Shown here: positions 33,273 through 43,398 of the stretch, piece after piece
Numbering within the stretch: position 1 is the stretch's first letter
How the letters are laid out: each line of letters begins with the position of its first letter
Source of the DNA: Bradyrhizobium sp. dw_78
Lineage (GTDB): Bacteria > Pseudomonadota > Alphaproteobacteria > Rhizobiales > Xanthobacteraceae
Length of the DNA stretch: 64,000 bases
Direction: 5' to 3'
NCBI RefSeq assembly: GCF_018449525.1
Contig: NZ_JAAVUS010000002.1
Location: 372,001-436,000, forward strand
Notes under the pieces: generated by a model
The model's input: the letters and a program-made list of their open reading frames with translations, nothing else
Databases searched by the model: none
What the model was told of the DNA's origin: nothing
Made by a program: the position numbers and the translations under genes

Positions 33273-34166
33273 ATGCAGGCTCTTTTCATCGGACAAACTT
33301 ATATCGATGTCACCTTCATCACCGATCACATGCCGACCGGCGACGAAAAGCATGTCGCATCCGCCTACGCGGTCTCGTTCGGCGGCAACGCGGTCACGGC
33401 GGCGTTTTGCTGCGCCAAACTCGGAATCGTACCGGACTTGATCGCCACCGTCGCCAATGACTGGCTCGGCCGGATGTTTCAGGACATGGCCGCGAAGTAC
33501 GGGATTTCGATCCATCCGCGCAAGGTCAACTCGTCGTCGCTGTCCTTCATCATGCCGAAGGACGGCAAGCGGGCGATCGTGCGCTGCCGCGACGACGAGC
33601 ATATCCATCCCTTCCCGCTTTTGAATCTCGGCAATTGCCGCGCCTTGCATATCGACGGTCACCAGCCGGATGCCGCGATCCATTATGCGAAACTGTGCCG
33701 CAAGGCGGGCATCCTGACATCGCTCGACGGCGGCGGCCTGCGGACCAACACGCACGAACTGCTCGAATTCATCGATGTCGCCATCGTCGCCGAACGGCTG
33801 TGCGAGCAGATGGACCTGACGCCGGAAAAGATGCTGGACTATCTCAAGAGCCGCGGCTGCCGCGTCGGCGGCGTCACGATGGGGGAACGCGGCCTTGTCT
33901 GGTACGACGAAGCGGGCGCGGTTCGCACGCTTCCGGCGCTGCCGATTCCGCGCGATCGCGTGCTCGACACCAACGGTGCCGGCGACGTGTTCCACGGCGC
34001 CTATGTCTATTCCTATCTCGCCAATCCCGGCAAAAGCTGGCACGACCATTTCGAGTTTGCGCGCGCCGCATCGACCTACAAGATCCAGCGCCTCGGCAAC
34101 GAGGCCGGATTGCCGACGCTTGCCGACATCGAGACCGTCAAGCAGGAGTTTCAGGTAGGCGCCTAG
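33273..34166 (+). CDS. PfkB-family (ribokinase-like) carbohydrate kinase
   Basis: 297-residue ribokinase-fold kinase. The N-terminal segment is LFIGQTYIDVTFITDHMP, the glycine-rich region SFGGNAVTAAF, and the C-terminal PfkB signature DTNGAGDVFHGAYVYSYL holds the catalytic Asp and anion hole. It phosphorylates a sugar or nucleoside with ATP. ATG 33273 has GACGGAAA ten bases upstream. It is divergent from the dehydrogenase gene with 211 bp between. The neighbouring lactonase and dehydratase genes suggest a sugar or sugar-acid substrate. Confidence 0.85.
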   Translation: MQALFIGQTYIDVTFITDHMPTGDEKHVASAYAVSFGGNAVTAAFCCAKLGIVPDLIATVANDWLGRMFQDMAAKYGISIHPRKVNSSSLSFIMPKDGKRAIVRCRDDEHIHPFPLLNLGNCRALHIDGHQPDAAIHYAKLCRKAGILTSLDGGGLRTNTHELLEFIDVAIVAERLCEQMDLTPEKMLDYLKSRGCRVGGVTMGERGLVWYDEAGAVRTLPALPIPRDRVLDTNGAGDVFHGAYVYSYLANPGKSWHDHFEFARAASTYKIQRLGNEAGLPTLADIETVKQEFQVGA

Positions 34167-34338
34167 CAAGCTGGTGTCCGGTAAGACCCTCACTCTATCG
34201 GCTGTTGCAGTGCGATGATCCGCTGCACCGCCTGTCGATCTGTGTTCAGGCTGGATTGCGCGGATACGGCCGGGGATTGTCACCTCTCCTCTTCTGCTAT
34301 CTAAATGCGCTTCGACCTTACCGATCAGGGCTATCGCC

Positions 34339-35136
34339 ATGCCGACATCCGCCACTTCGCTGCCCGACGATCCCGCATTGCTCCGGATCGAAGGCCCGAT
34401 CGCGACCATCACGCTCAACCGTCCGGCCGCGTTCAACTCGATCGACCTGTCGATCGCCAAAAAGCTTGAACAGCTCGGCGCGCAAATCGAGGCGTCGAAC
34501 GATATCCGGGTATTGGTGATCGAGGGCGAAGGCCGCGCCTTCTGCGCCGGCGGCGACCTGCAAACCATCGGCGCCGCCGCGGCTTCCGACACCATCGCGC
34601 CCGTGGTCGGCGAGTTGTTGCAACATTACCATGCCTTCATCGCGACGCTGCGGCGGATGCCGAAGATCGTGCTGGCCAGCGTACATGGCTCGGCCGCAGG
34701 CGCCGGCATGTCGCTCGCTTTCGCCGCCGATCTCTGCATCGCGGCGGAAGATGCGCGCTTCACGCCGGCCTATGCCAAGCTTGGGGTCTCGCCAGACGGC
34801 GGCGGCACCGTCGGCCTTGCGGCCAGCGTCGGTTCGCGGCGCGCGCTGCAAATCTTTCTCGCCGAAGACAGTTTTTCGGCGGCGCAGGCCTATCAATGGG
34901 GCCTGCTCGCCAAAATGGTTCCGGCCGTCGAGCTGAAGGCCGCGACCCGCGAGCTGGCGCAGCGCCTGGCGCAAACCGCGCCGGCCGGGATCGCCGCAAC
35001 CAAGGCGCTGGTCTACAGCGCGCCGAACACCCCGGTCGAAGCCCAGCTCGATGCCGAACGCGACGGCATCATCGGCTGCATGCAGACCGACGAATTCCGC
35101 GTTGCCGTGAAGAAGTTTACGAGCAAGGGGAAGTAA
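34339..35136 (+). CDS. Enoyl-CoA hydratase/isomerase family protein
   Basis: 265-residue crotonase. Visible motifs are ITLNRPAAFNSID, the oxyanion-hole segments FCAGGDL and VHGSAAGAGMSLAFAADLCI, and AKLGVSPDGGGT, where an Asp (not the two Glu of a classical hydratase) occupies the catalytic region, as in isomerase-type members. It acts on an acyl-CoA thioester in the cytosol. It stands alone; no acyl-CoA dehydrogenase or thiolase gene is adjacent. Confidence 0.85.
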   Translation: MPTSATSLPDDPALLRIEGPIATITLNRPAAFNSIDLSIAKKLEQLGAQIEASNDIRVLVIEGEGRAFCAGGDLQTIGAAAASDTIAPVVGELLQHYHAFIATLRRMPKIVLASVHGSAAGAGMSLAFAADLCIAAEDARFTPAYAKLGVSPDGGGTVGLAASVGSRRALQIFLAEDSFSAAQAYQWGLLAKMVPAVELKAATRELAQRLAQTAPAGIAATKALVYSAPNTPVEAQLDAERDGIIGCMQTDEFRVAVKKFTSKGK

Positions 35137-35168
35137 AGGTCAAAAACGTTAGCCGCCAAGTAAGCCAT

Positions 35169-35266
35169 CATCATCCGCGAAAGCGGATGATCCATTATTC
35201 CGCAGCACCTCGGATTAACTCATCGACTCGGATTACTGGATGCCCCGCCTTCGCGGGGCATGACGG
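35169..35266. repeat. Dispersed repeat with two hairpins
   Basis: First hairpin CATCCGC-gaaa-GCGGATG, second GCCCCGC-cttc-GCGGGGC followed by ATGACGG. The element fills the gap between the convergent hydratase and dehydratase genes. Confidence 0.7.
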
Positions 35267-35304
35267 TCGGGTTGATGTCCGAGCCGTTAGATCACCCCTC
35301 GCCG

Positions 35305-37011
35305 CTATCCTTTGCCCTCGCCGCGCATGAAGTCGAAATCGCAGCCCTCGTCGGCCTGCAGGATGGTTTCGTTGAACAGATGCGCGTAGCCGCGCTTGGC
35401 CCAGTCCGGCGTCGTCGCAGGCTTCAGCGCCGCGCGGCGCTTGTCGAGCTCGGCGGCGTCGACCAGCAGATCGATGCTGCGCTTGGCAACATCGAGCCGG
35501 ATCATGTCGCCGTTCTTCACCAGCGCCAGCGGGCCGCCGACGGCTGATTCCGGCGTGATGTGCAGCACGATGGTGCCGAACGCGGTGCCGCTCATCCGCG
35601 CGTCCGAGATCCGCACCATGTCCTTGACCCCGCTGCGCCCGAGCTTTTTCGGAATCGGCAGATAGCCGGCCTCGGGCATGCCCGGCGCGCCCTTCGGCCC
35701 GGCGTTGCGCAGCACCAGCACGTCGTCGGCGTTGACGTCGAGATCTGGATCGTCGACCCGCAGCGTCATGTCCTCCACGGACTCGAACACCACGGCGCGG
35801 CCGGTGTGCTGCAACAGCTTAGGATTCGCCGCGGAATGCTTGATCACCGCGCCGCGCGGCGCGAGGTTGCCATGCAGCACCGCCATCGCACCTTCCGGCT
35901 TGATCGGGTTGCTGCGTGGCCGGATCGCGTCCTGCCCCGGAACATCCTCTGCGCCGGCGACGACATCGCGCAGCGTCTGGCCGCTGACAGTCTTGGCATC
36001 GAGATCGATCAGATCGCCGAGCTGCGCCATCAGCTTCGGCACGCCGCCGGCATGATGGAAATGCTCCATGTAATGCTCGCCCGAGGGCTTCAGGTCGATC
36101 AGCACCGGCACCTCGCGGCCAAGCTTGTCGAAGGCATCGAGATCGATGCGATGCTTGGTGCGGTTGGCGATCGCCGTCAGATGAATGAGGCCGTTGGTCG
36201 AGCCGCCGATCGCCTGCAACACCACCTGGGCGTTCCTGAACGAGGCCGGCGTCAGCAATTCGCTCGGACGCGGTCCCTTCGTAACCGCCATCGCGGCGGC
36301 GACCCGGCCGCTGGCTTCGGCGCTACGAAAACGCTCCGCGTGCGGCGCGGGAATGGTCGCGCTCATCGGCAGCGACAGGCCGAGCGCCTCGGTGACGCAG
36401 GCCATCGTGCTGGCCGTACCCATCACCATGCAGGTCCCGACCGAAGGCGCCAGCCGTCCATTGACCGCCTCGATCTCCACATCGTCGATTTCGCCGGCGC
36501 GGTATTTCGCCCACAGCCGCCGGCAATCGGTGCAGGCCCCGAGCACCTCGCCCTTGTGATGGCCGACCACCATCGGCCCGACCGGGATCACCACCGTCGG
36601 CAGATCGGCGCTGACCGCGGCCATGATCTGGGCCGGCAGCGTCTTGTCGCAGCCGCCGATCACCACCACCGCATCCATCGGCTGGGCGCGGATCATCTCC
36701 TCGGTGTCCATCGCCATCAGGTTGCGCAGGTACATCGAGGTCGGATAGGCGAAGCTTTCGGCGATCGAGATGGTCGGGAACACCATCGGCATCGCCCCCG
36801 ACAGCATCACCCCGCGCTTCACCGCCTCGATGATCTGCGGCACATTGCCGTGGCAGGGATTGTAATCGCTAAAAGTGTTGGTGATGCCGACGATCGGGCG
36901 GTTCAGCGCATCGTCGGAATAGCCCATCGCCTTGATGAAGGCCTTGCGCAGGAACAGCGAAAACCCGGCGTCGCCGTAACTCGTCAAACCCTTGCGCAGT
37001 CCGTCAGCCAT
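35305..37011 (-). CDS. IlvD/Edd-family dehydratase (aldonate or dihydroxy-acid)
   Basis: 568-residue Fe-S dehydratase. Cluster-ligating Cys occur in SDYNPCHGN, IGGCDKTLPA and VGTCMVMGTASTM, and the C-terminal domain has SDARMSGTAFGT. The family includes dihydroxy-acid dehydratase (branched-chain amino acids), phosphogluconate dehydratase and sugar-acid dehydratases such as L-arabonate or D-xylonate dehydratase. The adjacent divergent SMP-30 lactonase and nearby aldehyde dehydrogenase favour an aldonate dehydratase, but this is context only. The start ATG 37011 lies after GGGAGCC. Confidence 0.88.
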   Translation of the reverse strand: MADGLRKGLTSYGDAGFSLFLRKAFIKAMGYSDDALNRPIVGITNTFSDYNPCHGNVPQIIEAVKRGVMLSGAMPMVFPTISIAESFAYPTSMYLRNLMAMDTEEMIRAQPMDAVVVIGGCDKTLPAQIMAAVSADLPTVVIPVGPMVVGHHKGEVLGACTDCRRLWAKYRAGEIDDVEIEAVNGRLAPSVGTCMVMGTASTMACVTEALGLSLPMSATIPAPHAERFRSAEASGRVAAAMAVTKGPRPSELLTPASFRNAQVVLQAIGGSTNGLIHLTAIANRTKHRIDLDAFDKLGREVPVLIDLKPSGEHYMEHFHHAGGVPKLMAQLGDLIDLDAKTVSGQTLRDVVAGAEDVPGQDAIRPRSNPIKPEGAMAVLHGNLAPRGAVIKHSAANPKLLQHTGRAVVFESVEDMTLRVDDPDLDVNADDVLVLRNAGPKGAPGMPEAGYLPIPKKLGRSGVKDMVRISDARMSGTAFGTIVLHITPESAVGGPLALVKNGDMIRLDVAKRSIDLLVDAAELDKRRAALKPATTPDWAKRGYAHLFNETILQADEGCDFDFMRGEGKG

Positions 37012-37361
37012 CTTTGGCTCCCTTCATTCAAACATCGTTCCGGCCAATCCGTAAGGTAAGGTCGGAAATCCATATCCGGGGACCGTGAGTATGGGTTCCG
37101 GGCTGCGGCCGCAAGTGGCGATTATAGCGTTTTTGAGCCAAGCCTGCCCGGGCTTGATGATCGCCCGGTCCTCAAGATACGCGGCATTTCATGGTTTAAA
37201 AGAACACGGCGTCGCGAACAATGCGGCAAGCCGCACCTCACCGCCACTGGCGAGCCGTCGGCTCCTCGCAACGACGGGTGAAATGCCTGTTACTTGCTGC
37301 CGAACGACACGGATGCTAGCAACAGTTCCCGTCAAGAAAAATGTAACAACGAGAAAAGCAA
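37012..37361. other. Divergent intergenic region, no gene seen
   Basis: About 350 bp between the divergent dehydratase and SMP-30 genes. A short minus-strand frame at 37189-37374 lacks coding character. A partial copy of the CTCGCAA(C/T)GACG repeat edge lies near 37250-37280. Promoters for both genes are expected here, but none could be marked with confidence. Confidence 0.6.
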
Positions 37362-38330
<969 letters not shown>

Positions 38331-38350
38331 GCGCGAGGCCCATCCGCAAA

Positions 38351-38479
38351 TCGTTCCCGCGCACGCGGGGACCCATAACCACAATCCTATGTTTTTTAAG
38401 CCGGGGCCGCGGCCTCGTGCAAAACAATGGCCCGTGGTTATGGGTCTCGGCTCGCGCTTCGCTTGGCCGGGACGACGAT
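38351..38479. repeat. Dispersed repeat with CCCATAACCAC...GGGACGACG
   Basis: Contains CGCGGGGACCCATAACCACA, a central purine/pyrimidine stretch, GTGGTTATGGGTCTCGG and GGCCGGGACGACG. The CCATAACCAC and GTGGTTATGG blocks are inverted copies. A related copy is at 43227-43370. Confidence 0.75.
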
Positions 38480-38501
38480 GGATTTATGCTTCCCAAAATG
38501 C

Positions 38502-38535
38502 AAAACGCCGGAGCGGATATCCGCTCCGGCGTTTT
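38502..38535. terminator. Perfect 34-bp palindrome, bidirectional intrinsic terminator
   Basis: AAAACGCCGGAGCGGAT (38502-38518) is followed by its exact reverse complement ATCCGCTCCGGCGTTTT (38519-38535). On either strand this forms a GC-rich stem flanked by A-run and U-run. It lies between the SMP-30 gene (ends 38330) and the aldehyde dehydrogenase (ends 38556), where it can terminate both. Confidence 0.9.
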
Positions 38536-38555
38536 AATGGATCGCAAAGATCGGC

Positions 38556-39986
38556 TTACGCGGCGTTGAAGCCGGCGATGGCCTTGACCTCGAGATATTC
38601 TTCCAGGCCGTAGCGGCCCCATTCGCGGCCGTTGCCGGACTGCTTGTAGCCGCCGAACGGCGCGGTACGGTCATTCGGCACGCCCTGCAAATTGACATTG
38701 CCGGCGCGGATCCGGCGTCCGACCTTGCGGGCGGTCTCGACGGTGTCGGCGGAGACATAACCCGCCAGACCATAGGGCGTGTCGTTGGCGATCCTCACCG
38801 CGTCTTCCTCATCCTTGGCCCCCATGACCACCAGCACCGGCCCGAAGATTTCCTCACGCGCGATGGTCATGTTCTCGGTGACATCAGCGAAGATGGTCGG
38901 GCGCACATAGAAACCCTTGTTGACGCCTTCCGGCAGGCCAGGCCCGCCCGCGACCAGGGTCGCGCCTTCCTCGATACCCTTGTGGATCAGCGACTGGATC
39001 TTGTCCCACTGGGTGCGGTTGACGACCGGACCGATCGTGGTGCCTTCCGCGCGCGGATCGCCGGCCTTGGTCCTGTCGGCGACGCCCTTGGCGATCGCAG
39101 CCACTTCCTTCATCTTCGACAGCGGCACGATCATCCGCGACGGTGCGTTGCAGGACTGACCGGAATTGTTGAACATGTGCATCACGCCGCCGGTGACCGC
39201 CTTGGTGAGGTCGGCACCTTCGAGGATGACGTTCGGCGACTTGCCGCCCAATTCCTGGCTGACGCGCTTGACCGTCGGCGCGGCGCGCTTGGCGACGTCG
39301 ATGCCGGCGCGAGTCGAGCCGGTGAACGAGATCATGTCGATATCCGGATGCTCGCTCATGGCGGCGCCGACCTCCGGGCCAAGCCCGTTGATCAGGTTGA
39401 ACACGCCCTTCGGCACGCCCGCTTCATCGAGGATTTCGGCAAAGATCAGGGCCGAGGTCGGGGTGAATTCCGACGGCTTCAGGATCATGGTGCAGCCGGC
39501 GGCAAGCGCGGGCGCGACCTTGCAGGCGATCTGGTTCAGCGGCCAGTTCCACGGCGTGATCATGCCGACGACGCCGACCGGCTCCCGCACCACCACGGCG
39601 CTGCCCATCGGTTCCTCGAAATGATAATTCTTGAGAACCTCGAGCGTGTTCATGAGATGGCCAAGGCCGGCGCCGGCCTGCAGCTTCTCCGCCATCGGCA
39701 GCGGCGCGCCCATCTCGTCGGAGACGGCGGCGCCGATATCCTTGATGCGGGTCTTGTAGACGTCGACGATCTTCGACAACAGCGCGACGCGTTCCTCGCG
39801 GCTGGTCTGCGAATAGGTCTCGAACGCGCGCTTGGCGGCGGCGGCGGCCTTGTCGACGTCGGCCTTGGAGCCGAGCGCAACCTCATACATCGCTTCTTCG
39901 GTCGCCGGGTTGACGACGGGCGTGGACTTCTTGACGACCGGATCGACCCAGGCGCCATCGATGTAAAACTGCATGCGATTGACCAT
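38556..39986 (-). CDS. NAD(P)+-dependent aldehyde dehydrogenase
   Basis: 476-residue aldehyde dehydrogenase. The cofactor segment is ITPWNWPLNQIACKVAPALA, the catalytic Glu lies in QELGGKSPNVI, and the nucleophile Cys is in FNNSGQSCNAPSR. The C-terminal EEIFGPVLVVM and FGGYKQSGNGREWG are family signatures. ATG 39986 (MVNRMQFYID) has AAGAGGTT upstream and is used instead of the extension to 40079. Substrate range in this subgroup is broad; the nearby lactonase and dehydratase make a sugar-acid semialdehyde one possibility. Confidence 0.9.
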   Translation of the reverse strand: MVNRMQFYIDGAWVDPVVKKSTPVVNPATEEAMYEVALGSKADVDKAAAAAKRAFETYSQTSREERVALLSKIVDVYKTRIKDIGAAVSDEMGAPLPMAEKLQAGAGLGHLMNTLEVLKNYHFEEPMGSAVVVREPVGVVGMITPWNWPLNQIACKVAPALAAGCTMILKPSEFTPTSALIFAEILDEAGVPKGVFNLINGLGPEVGAAMSEHPDIDMISFTGSTRAGIDVAKRAAPTVKRVSQELGGKSPNVILEGADLTKAVTGGVMHMFNNSGQSCNAPSRMIVPLSKMKEVAAIAKGVADRTKAGDPRAEGTTIGPVVNRTQWDKIQSLIHKGIEEGATLVAGGPGLPEGVNKGFYVRPTIFADVTENMTIAREEIFGPVLVVMGAKDEEDAVRIANDTPYGLAGYVSADTVETARKVGRRIRAGNVNLQGVPNDRTAPFGGYKQSGNGREWGRYGLEEYLEVKAIAGFNAA

Positions 39987-40150
39987 CGTGAACCTCTTGA
40001 TTTCCGAGCGGATGGAAAAGGGAACGGAAGCGTTCGGCAGGCATCCTTGCACGAAAGCCCGGCAAATTGAACCCGCCATATGCGGGGTGCCGTGTTGCGG
40101 CAGACGCTTGATATAAGATCGGCGGCATCAGGCTGGCAAGGCTCCCTCCA

Positions 40151-40214
40151 CCGTCATTCCGGGGCGCGTCGAAGATGCGCGCCGATCGCCGCTACGCGTC
40201 GTCCGGAATGACGG
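40151..40214. repeat. Dispersed palindromic repeat, CGTCATTCCGGG family
   Basis: Begins CCGTCATTCCGGGGCGCG and ends CGTCCGGAATGACGG. Between the mdeB-like gene and the aldehyde dehydrogenase. Confidence 0.8.
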
Positions 40215-40223
40215 TTTTAAATC

Positions 40224-42590
40224 CTATACCGCCATTTTGCGGTGCAGCACCGGCGCGCCGACGGTGACGCTTTCCGCCGCGTCGATGATGGCGTTGGCGT
40301 CCATACCATAATGCCGGTAGAGGTCACCGATGGTGCCGGTCTGGCCGAAATGCTCGACACCGAGCGCTTCGACGCGATGGCCGCGCACGCTGCCGAGCCA
40401 GCCCAGCGCCGCGGGATGGCCGTCGATCACGGTCACGAAACCGCAATCGCGGGGCAGCGGCGCCAGCAGCCTTTCGATCGGGCTGAGATGCGCCACGCCG
40501 CGCCGGTCGCGGCGCAGCTTGCGCGCCGCCGTCCACGCCGCATGCAGCCGGTCGGCCGAGGTGATCGCGAGCAGGCCGACATCCCGGTGGCTCTCGCCGA
40601 TCAACCCCACGGCTTCGATGGCTTCAGGGGCGACCGCCCCAGTATAGGCGATCACCAGATCGCAATTCGGTCCCGGCGGGCGCAGCCAATAGGCGCCTTC
40701 GGTGATGCCCCGCTGCAGGTCCGGCGTCATGATCCGCTGCGGCTGCTCGATGCTGCGCGTCGACAGCCGCAGATAAACCGATCCGCCATCGCCGGCTTCG
40801 CGCTGCATTTGCTCAAAGCCCCAGCCCATGACGACTGCGAGTTCGTCGACGAAGGCCGGCTCGAACGAGGCCAGGCCATCCTGCGCCATGCCGATCAGCG
40901 GCGTCGCGATCGACTGATGCGCGCCGCCCTCCGGCGCCAGCGTGATGCCGGACGGGGTCGCCGCCACCATGAAGCGCGCATCCTGATAGCAGGCATAGTT
41001 GAGCGCATCGAGGCCGCGCTCGATGAAGGGATCGTACAAGGTGCCGACCGGCAACAGCCGCGTTCCGTTGATCGCGTGCGACAATCCCAGCGCCGACATC
41101 AGGATGAACAGATTCATCTCGGCGATGCCGAGTTCGATGTGCTGGCCTCTCGGCGAGGCATCCCAATTGAAGGTCGAAGGTATCTTCTCGCTCCGGAACA
41201 GGTCGGCGTTTTCGGCCTTGGCAAACAATCCGCGCCGGTTCACCCAGGCGCCGAGATTGGTCGACACCGTGACGTCGGGCGACGCGGTGACGATGCGGGA
41301 TGCCAGTTTGCTGTCGCCACGCGCCAGTTCGTTCAGCACCAGCCCAAAACCCTGCTGGGTCGACATCTGCGGCGACGGCTGGAACGAAAGCTGTCGCGGC
41401 ACCTCGATCACGTCGTCGGTCAGGCGGCGACGGCCCTCTCGGTTGAACGGCGCCGCCGCGAGAAACGCCTCCAGTTCTGCCGGATCCCGCGACAGCCCTT
41501 CGAACTTCTCCCATTCATGGCCCGGACGGATGCCCTGCTCCGCGCGCCATTTCTCCATCTGGGCGACCGTCATCAAGCCGGCATGGTTGTCCTTGTGGCC
41601 CTGGAACGGCAGGCCGACGCCCTTGATGGTATAGGCGATGAAACAGACCGGCCGGTCATGATCGATGGCCTCGAAGGCTTCGATCATGCTCGCCATGTCG
41701 TGGCCGCCGAGATTGGACATCAGCGCCAGCAATTCGTCGTCGCTGCGCCGGTCGATCAGTTGCGTGACCGGCCCCTGGTCGCCGATCTCGTCGTACAGGC
41801 GCTTGCGAAACGCGGCACCGCCCTGAAAGCACAGCGCCGCGTAGCGCTGGTTCGGGCAGGCATCGATCCAGCGCCGCAGCGCCTCGCCGCCGGGCTCGGC
41901 GAACGCGGCCCGCATCAGGCTGCCATATTTCACGATCACCACGTCCCAGCCGAAATTGCGGAACATGGATTCGAATTTCGCCCACAGCCCCTCGCGCACC
42001 ACGGCGTCGAGGCTCTGGCGGTTGTAATCGACCACCCACCAAGTGTTGCGCAGCCCGTGTTTCCAGCCTTCGAGCAGCGCCTCGAAGATGTTGCCTTCGT
42101 CCATCTCGGCATCGCCGACCAGCGCGATCATCCGCCCCTCGGACCGGTCCTTCATCCAGCCATGCGCCGAGACGTAATCCTGCACCAGCGAGGCAAACAG
42201 CGTCTGCGCCACGCCGAGACCCACGGAGCCCGTGGAGAAATCGACGTCGTCGGTGTCCTTGGTGCGCGACGGATAGGATTGCGCGCCCCTGAAGCCGCGA
42301 AAATTCTCCAGCTTCTCGCGGGTCTGATGCCCGAACAGATATTGGATGGCATGAAACACCGGGCTCGCATGCGGCTTCACCGCGACGCGATCCTCCGGCC
42401 GCAGCACCGAGAAATACAAGGCCGACATGATGTTGACGAGCGAGGCTGACGAGGCCTGATGGCCACCGACCTTCAACCCATCGCTATTGGGCCGGATATG
42501 ATTGGCGTGATGGATGGTCCATGACGACAGCCACAGGACTTTGCGCGCCAGTGCTGACAGCCGCTCAAGGCGTGCGGGTTCGACGGGCAT
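40224..42590 (-). CDS. AceE-like thiamine-diphosphate 2-oxoacid dehydrogenase (MdeB-like)
   Basis: 788-residue homodimeric-type E1, related to E. coli AceE and transketolase. The N-terminal domain has GGHQASSASLVNIM and the ThDP/Mg motif GDAEMDEGNIFEAL ending with DYN; the pyrimidine-binding and C-terminal domains follow (HIELGIAEMNLFILMSALGL, APEGGAHQSIATP). No E2 or E3 gene is nearby. Pseudomonas putida mdeB, a 2-oxobutyrate dehydrogenase E1 of methionine breakdown, is of this kind and sits next to an Lrp-type regulator as here. Two tandem ATGs occur; the second (42590) is seven bases from GGAGG and is used, the first is 42593. Confidence 0.82.
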   Translation of the reverse strand: MPVEPARLERLSALARKVLWLSSWTIHHANHIRPNSDGLKVGGHQASSASLVNIMSALYFSVLRPEDRVAVKPHASPVFHAIQYLFGHQTREKLENFRGFRGAQSYPSRTKDTDDVDFSTGSVGLGVAQTLFASLVQDYVSAHGWMKDRSEGRMIALVGDAEMDEGNIFEALLEGWKHGLRNTWWVVDYNRQSLDAVVREGLWAKFESMFRNFGWDVVIVKYGSLMRAAFAEPGGEALRRWIDACPNQRYAALCFQGGAAFRKRLYDEIGDQGPVTQLIDRRSDDELLALMSNLGGHDMASMIEAFEAIDHDRPVCFIAYTIKGVGLPFQGHKDNHAGLMTVAQMEKWRAEQGIRPGHEWEKFEGLSRDPAELEAFLAAAPFNREGRRRLTDDVIEVPRQLSFQPSPQMSTQQGFGLVLNELARGDSKLASRIVTASPDVTVSTNLGAWVNRRGLFAKAENADLFRSEKIPSTFNWDASPRGQHIELGIAEMNLFILMSALGLSHAINGTRLLPVGTLYDPFIERGLDALNYACYQDARFMVAATPSGITLAPEGGAHQSIATPLIGMAQDGLASFEPAFVDELAVVMGWGFEQMQREAGDGGSVYLRLSTRSIEQPQRIMTPDLQRGITEGAYWLRPPGPNCDLVIAYTGAVAPEAIEAVGLIGESHRDVGLLAITSADRLHAAWTAARKLRRDRRGVAHLSPIERLLAPLPRDCGFVTVIDGHPAALGWLGSVRGHRVEALGVEHFGQTGTIGDLYRHYGMDANAIIDAAESVTVGAPVLHRKMAV

Positions 42591-42692
42591 CATGGTTCCT
42601 CCCAGAACGCGGTCATCTCCGCGGTTATCTTGAAGCGCCGATGTTACCGGGCCGGCTCCCGCTAAAAATCTCAAATTGTCGCGACATACCCC

Positions 42693-42710
42693 GATAAATT
42701 GGGATAAATT
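42693..42710. promoter_or_regulatory. Candidate Lrp-type operator, direct repeats one helical turn apart
   Basis: GATAAATT occurs at 42693-42700 and again at 42703-42710, exactly 10 bp apart, within ATTGGGATAAATTCCC, which also has GGGA/TCCC dyad ends. It is 36 bp before the Lrp-type start codon and about 100 bp before the divergent mdeB-like start. Helically phased AT-rich words are usual for Lrp/AsnC regulators. Confidence 0.55.
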
Positions 42711-42745
42711 CCCACAACGAAGCCCATTAATCGGATTTTTTACCA

Positions 42746-43207
42746 ATGCACACGCTCGACGCCATCGACCGCAAAATTCTCGGCCTGCTGCAAGCCGACA
42801 GCCGGATGACCATGCAGGAATTGGCCGATAAAGTCGGCCTGTCGGTCTCGCCGTGTCATCGCCGCGTCAAGCTATTGGAGCAGCGCGGCGTGATCACGCG
42901 CTATATCGCGACCGTCGACCAAAAATCGCTCGGCCTGCATGTCAGCGTCTTCATCTCGATCAAGCTGGCGCGGCAGAAACAGGAAGACCTCAACCGTTTC
43001 GCACGGTCGATCTCGAAATGGGACGAGGTGCTGGAATGCTATCTGATGACCGGCAATCGCGATTACCTGCTGCGCGTCGTCGCCGCCGATCTTTCTTCCT
43101 ATGAAGCGTTTTTGAAGAACAAGCTGACGCGGCTCGACGGCATCGCCTCGATCGAGTCGAGCTTTGCGCTGAGCCAGGTGAAATATTCGATCGCGCTGCC
43201 GGTGTGA
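42746..43207 (+). CDS. Lrp/AsnC-family transcriptional regulator (MdeR-like)
   Basis: 153-residue Lrp-type regulator. The helix-turn-helix spans MQELADKVGLSVSPCHRRVKLLE at about residues 23-45, followed by the RAM/AsnC effector domain (RFARSISKWDEVLECYLMTG, DYLLRVVAADLSSYEAFLK). Such proteins sense amino acids and control adjacent catabolic genes. It is divergent from the AceE-like gene with 155 bp of AT-rich DNA between, so that gene is the likely target. The start codon follows TTTTTTACCA with a weak Shine-Dalgarno. Confidence 0.88.
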   Translation: MHTLDAIDRKILGLLQADSRMTMQELADKVGLSVSPCHRRVKLLEQRGVITRYIATVDQKSLGLHVSVFISIKLARQKQEDLNRFARSISKWDEVLECYLMTGNRDYLLRVVAADLSSYEAFLKNKLTRLDGIASIESSFALSQVKYSIALPV

Positions 43208-43226
43208 GCTATGGCTTTTGTTTGTT

Positions 43227-43370
43227 GTCATCCCTGCGGAAGCAGGAACCCATAACCACAGGCCTTCATGGTTTAAGTAAGAAGGCCGCCAACCATCTCG
43301 CCAAACAACTTCCGCCGCGGCGTATGAGTGCCGGATCGCGCTCGCTGCACTCGCTTGTCCGGGACGACGA
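43227..43370. repeat. Dispersed repeat with CCCATAACCAC...GTCCGGGACGACG
   Basis: GTCATCCCTGCGGAAGCAGG then CCCATAACCACAGGC at the left, TCGCTTGTCCGGGACGACG at the right. Related to 38351-38479. Lies between the convergent Lrp and DMT transporter genes. Confidence 0.75.
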
Positions 43371-43398
43371 AAAGCCTCGTGACCGCAGGCCGCTGCAA

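Noticed and set aside
40242..42449. 735-codon open frame antisense to the AceE-like gene
   Set aside because: Composition dominated by Arg, Gln, His and Ala repeats and no family motif; it mirrors the third-position GC bias of the real gene.
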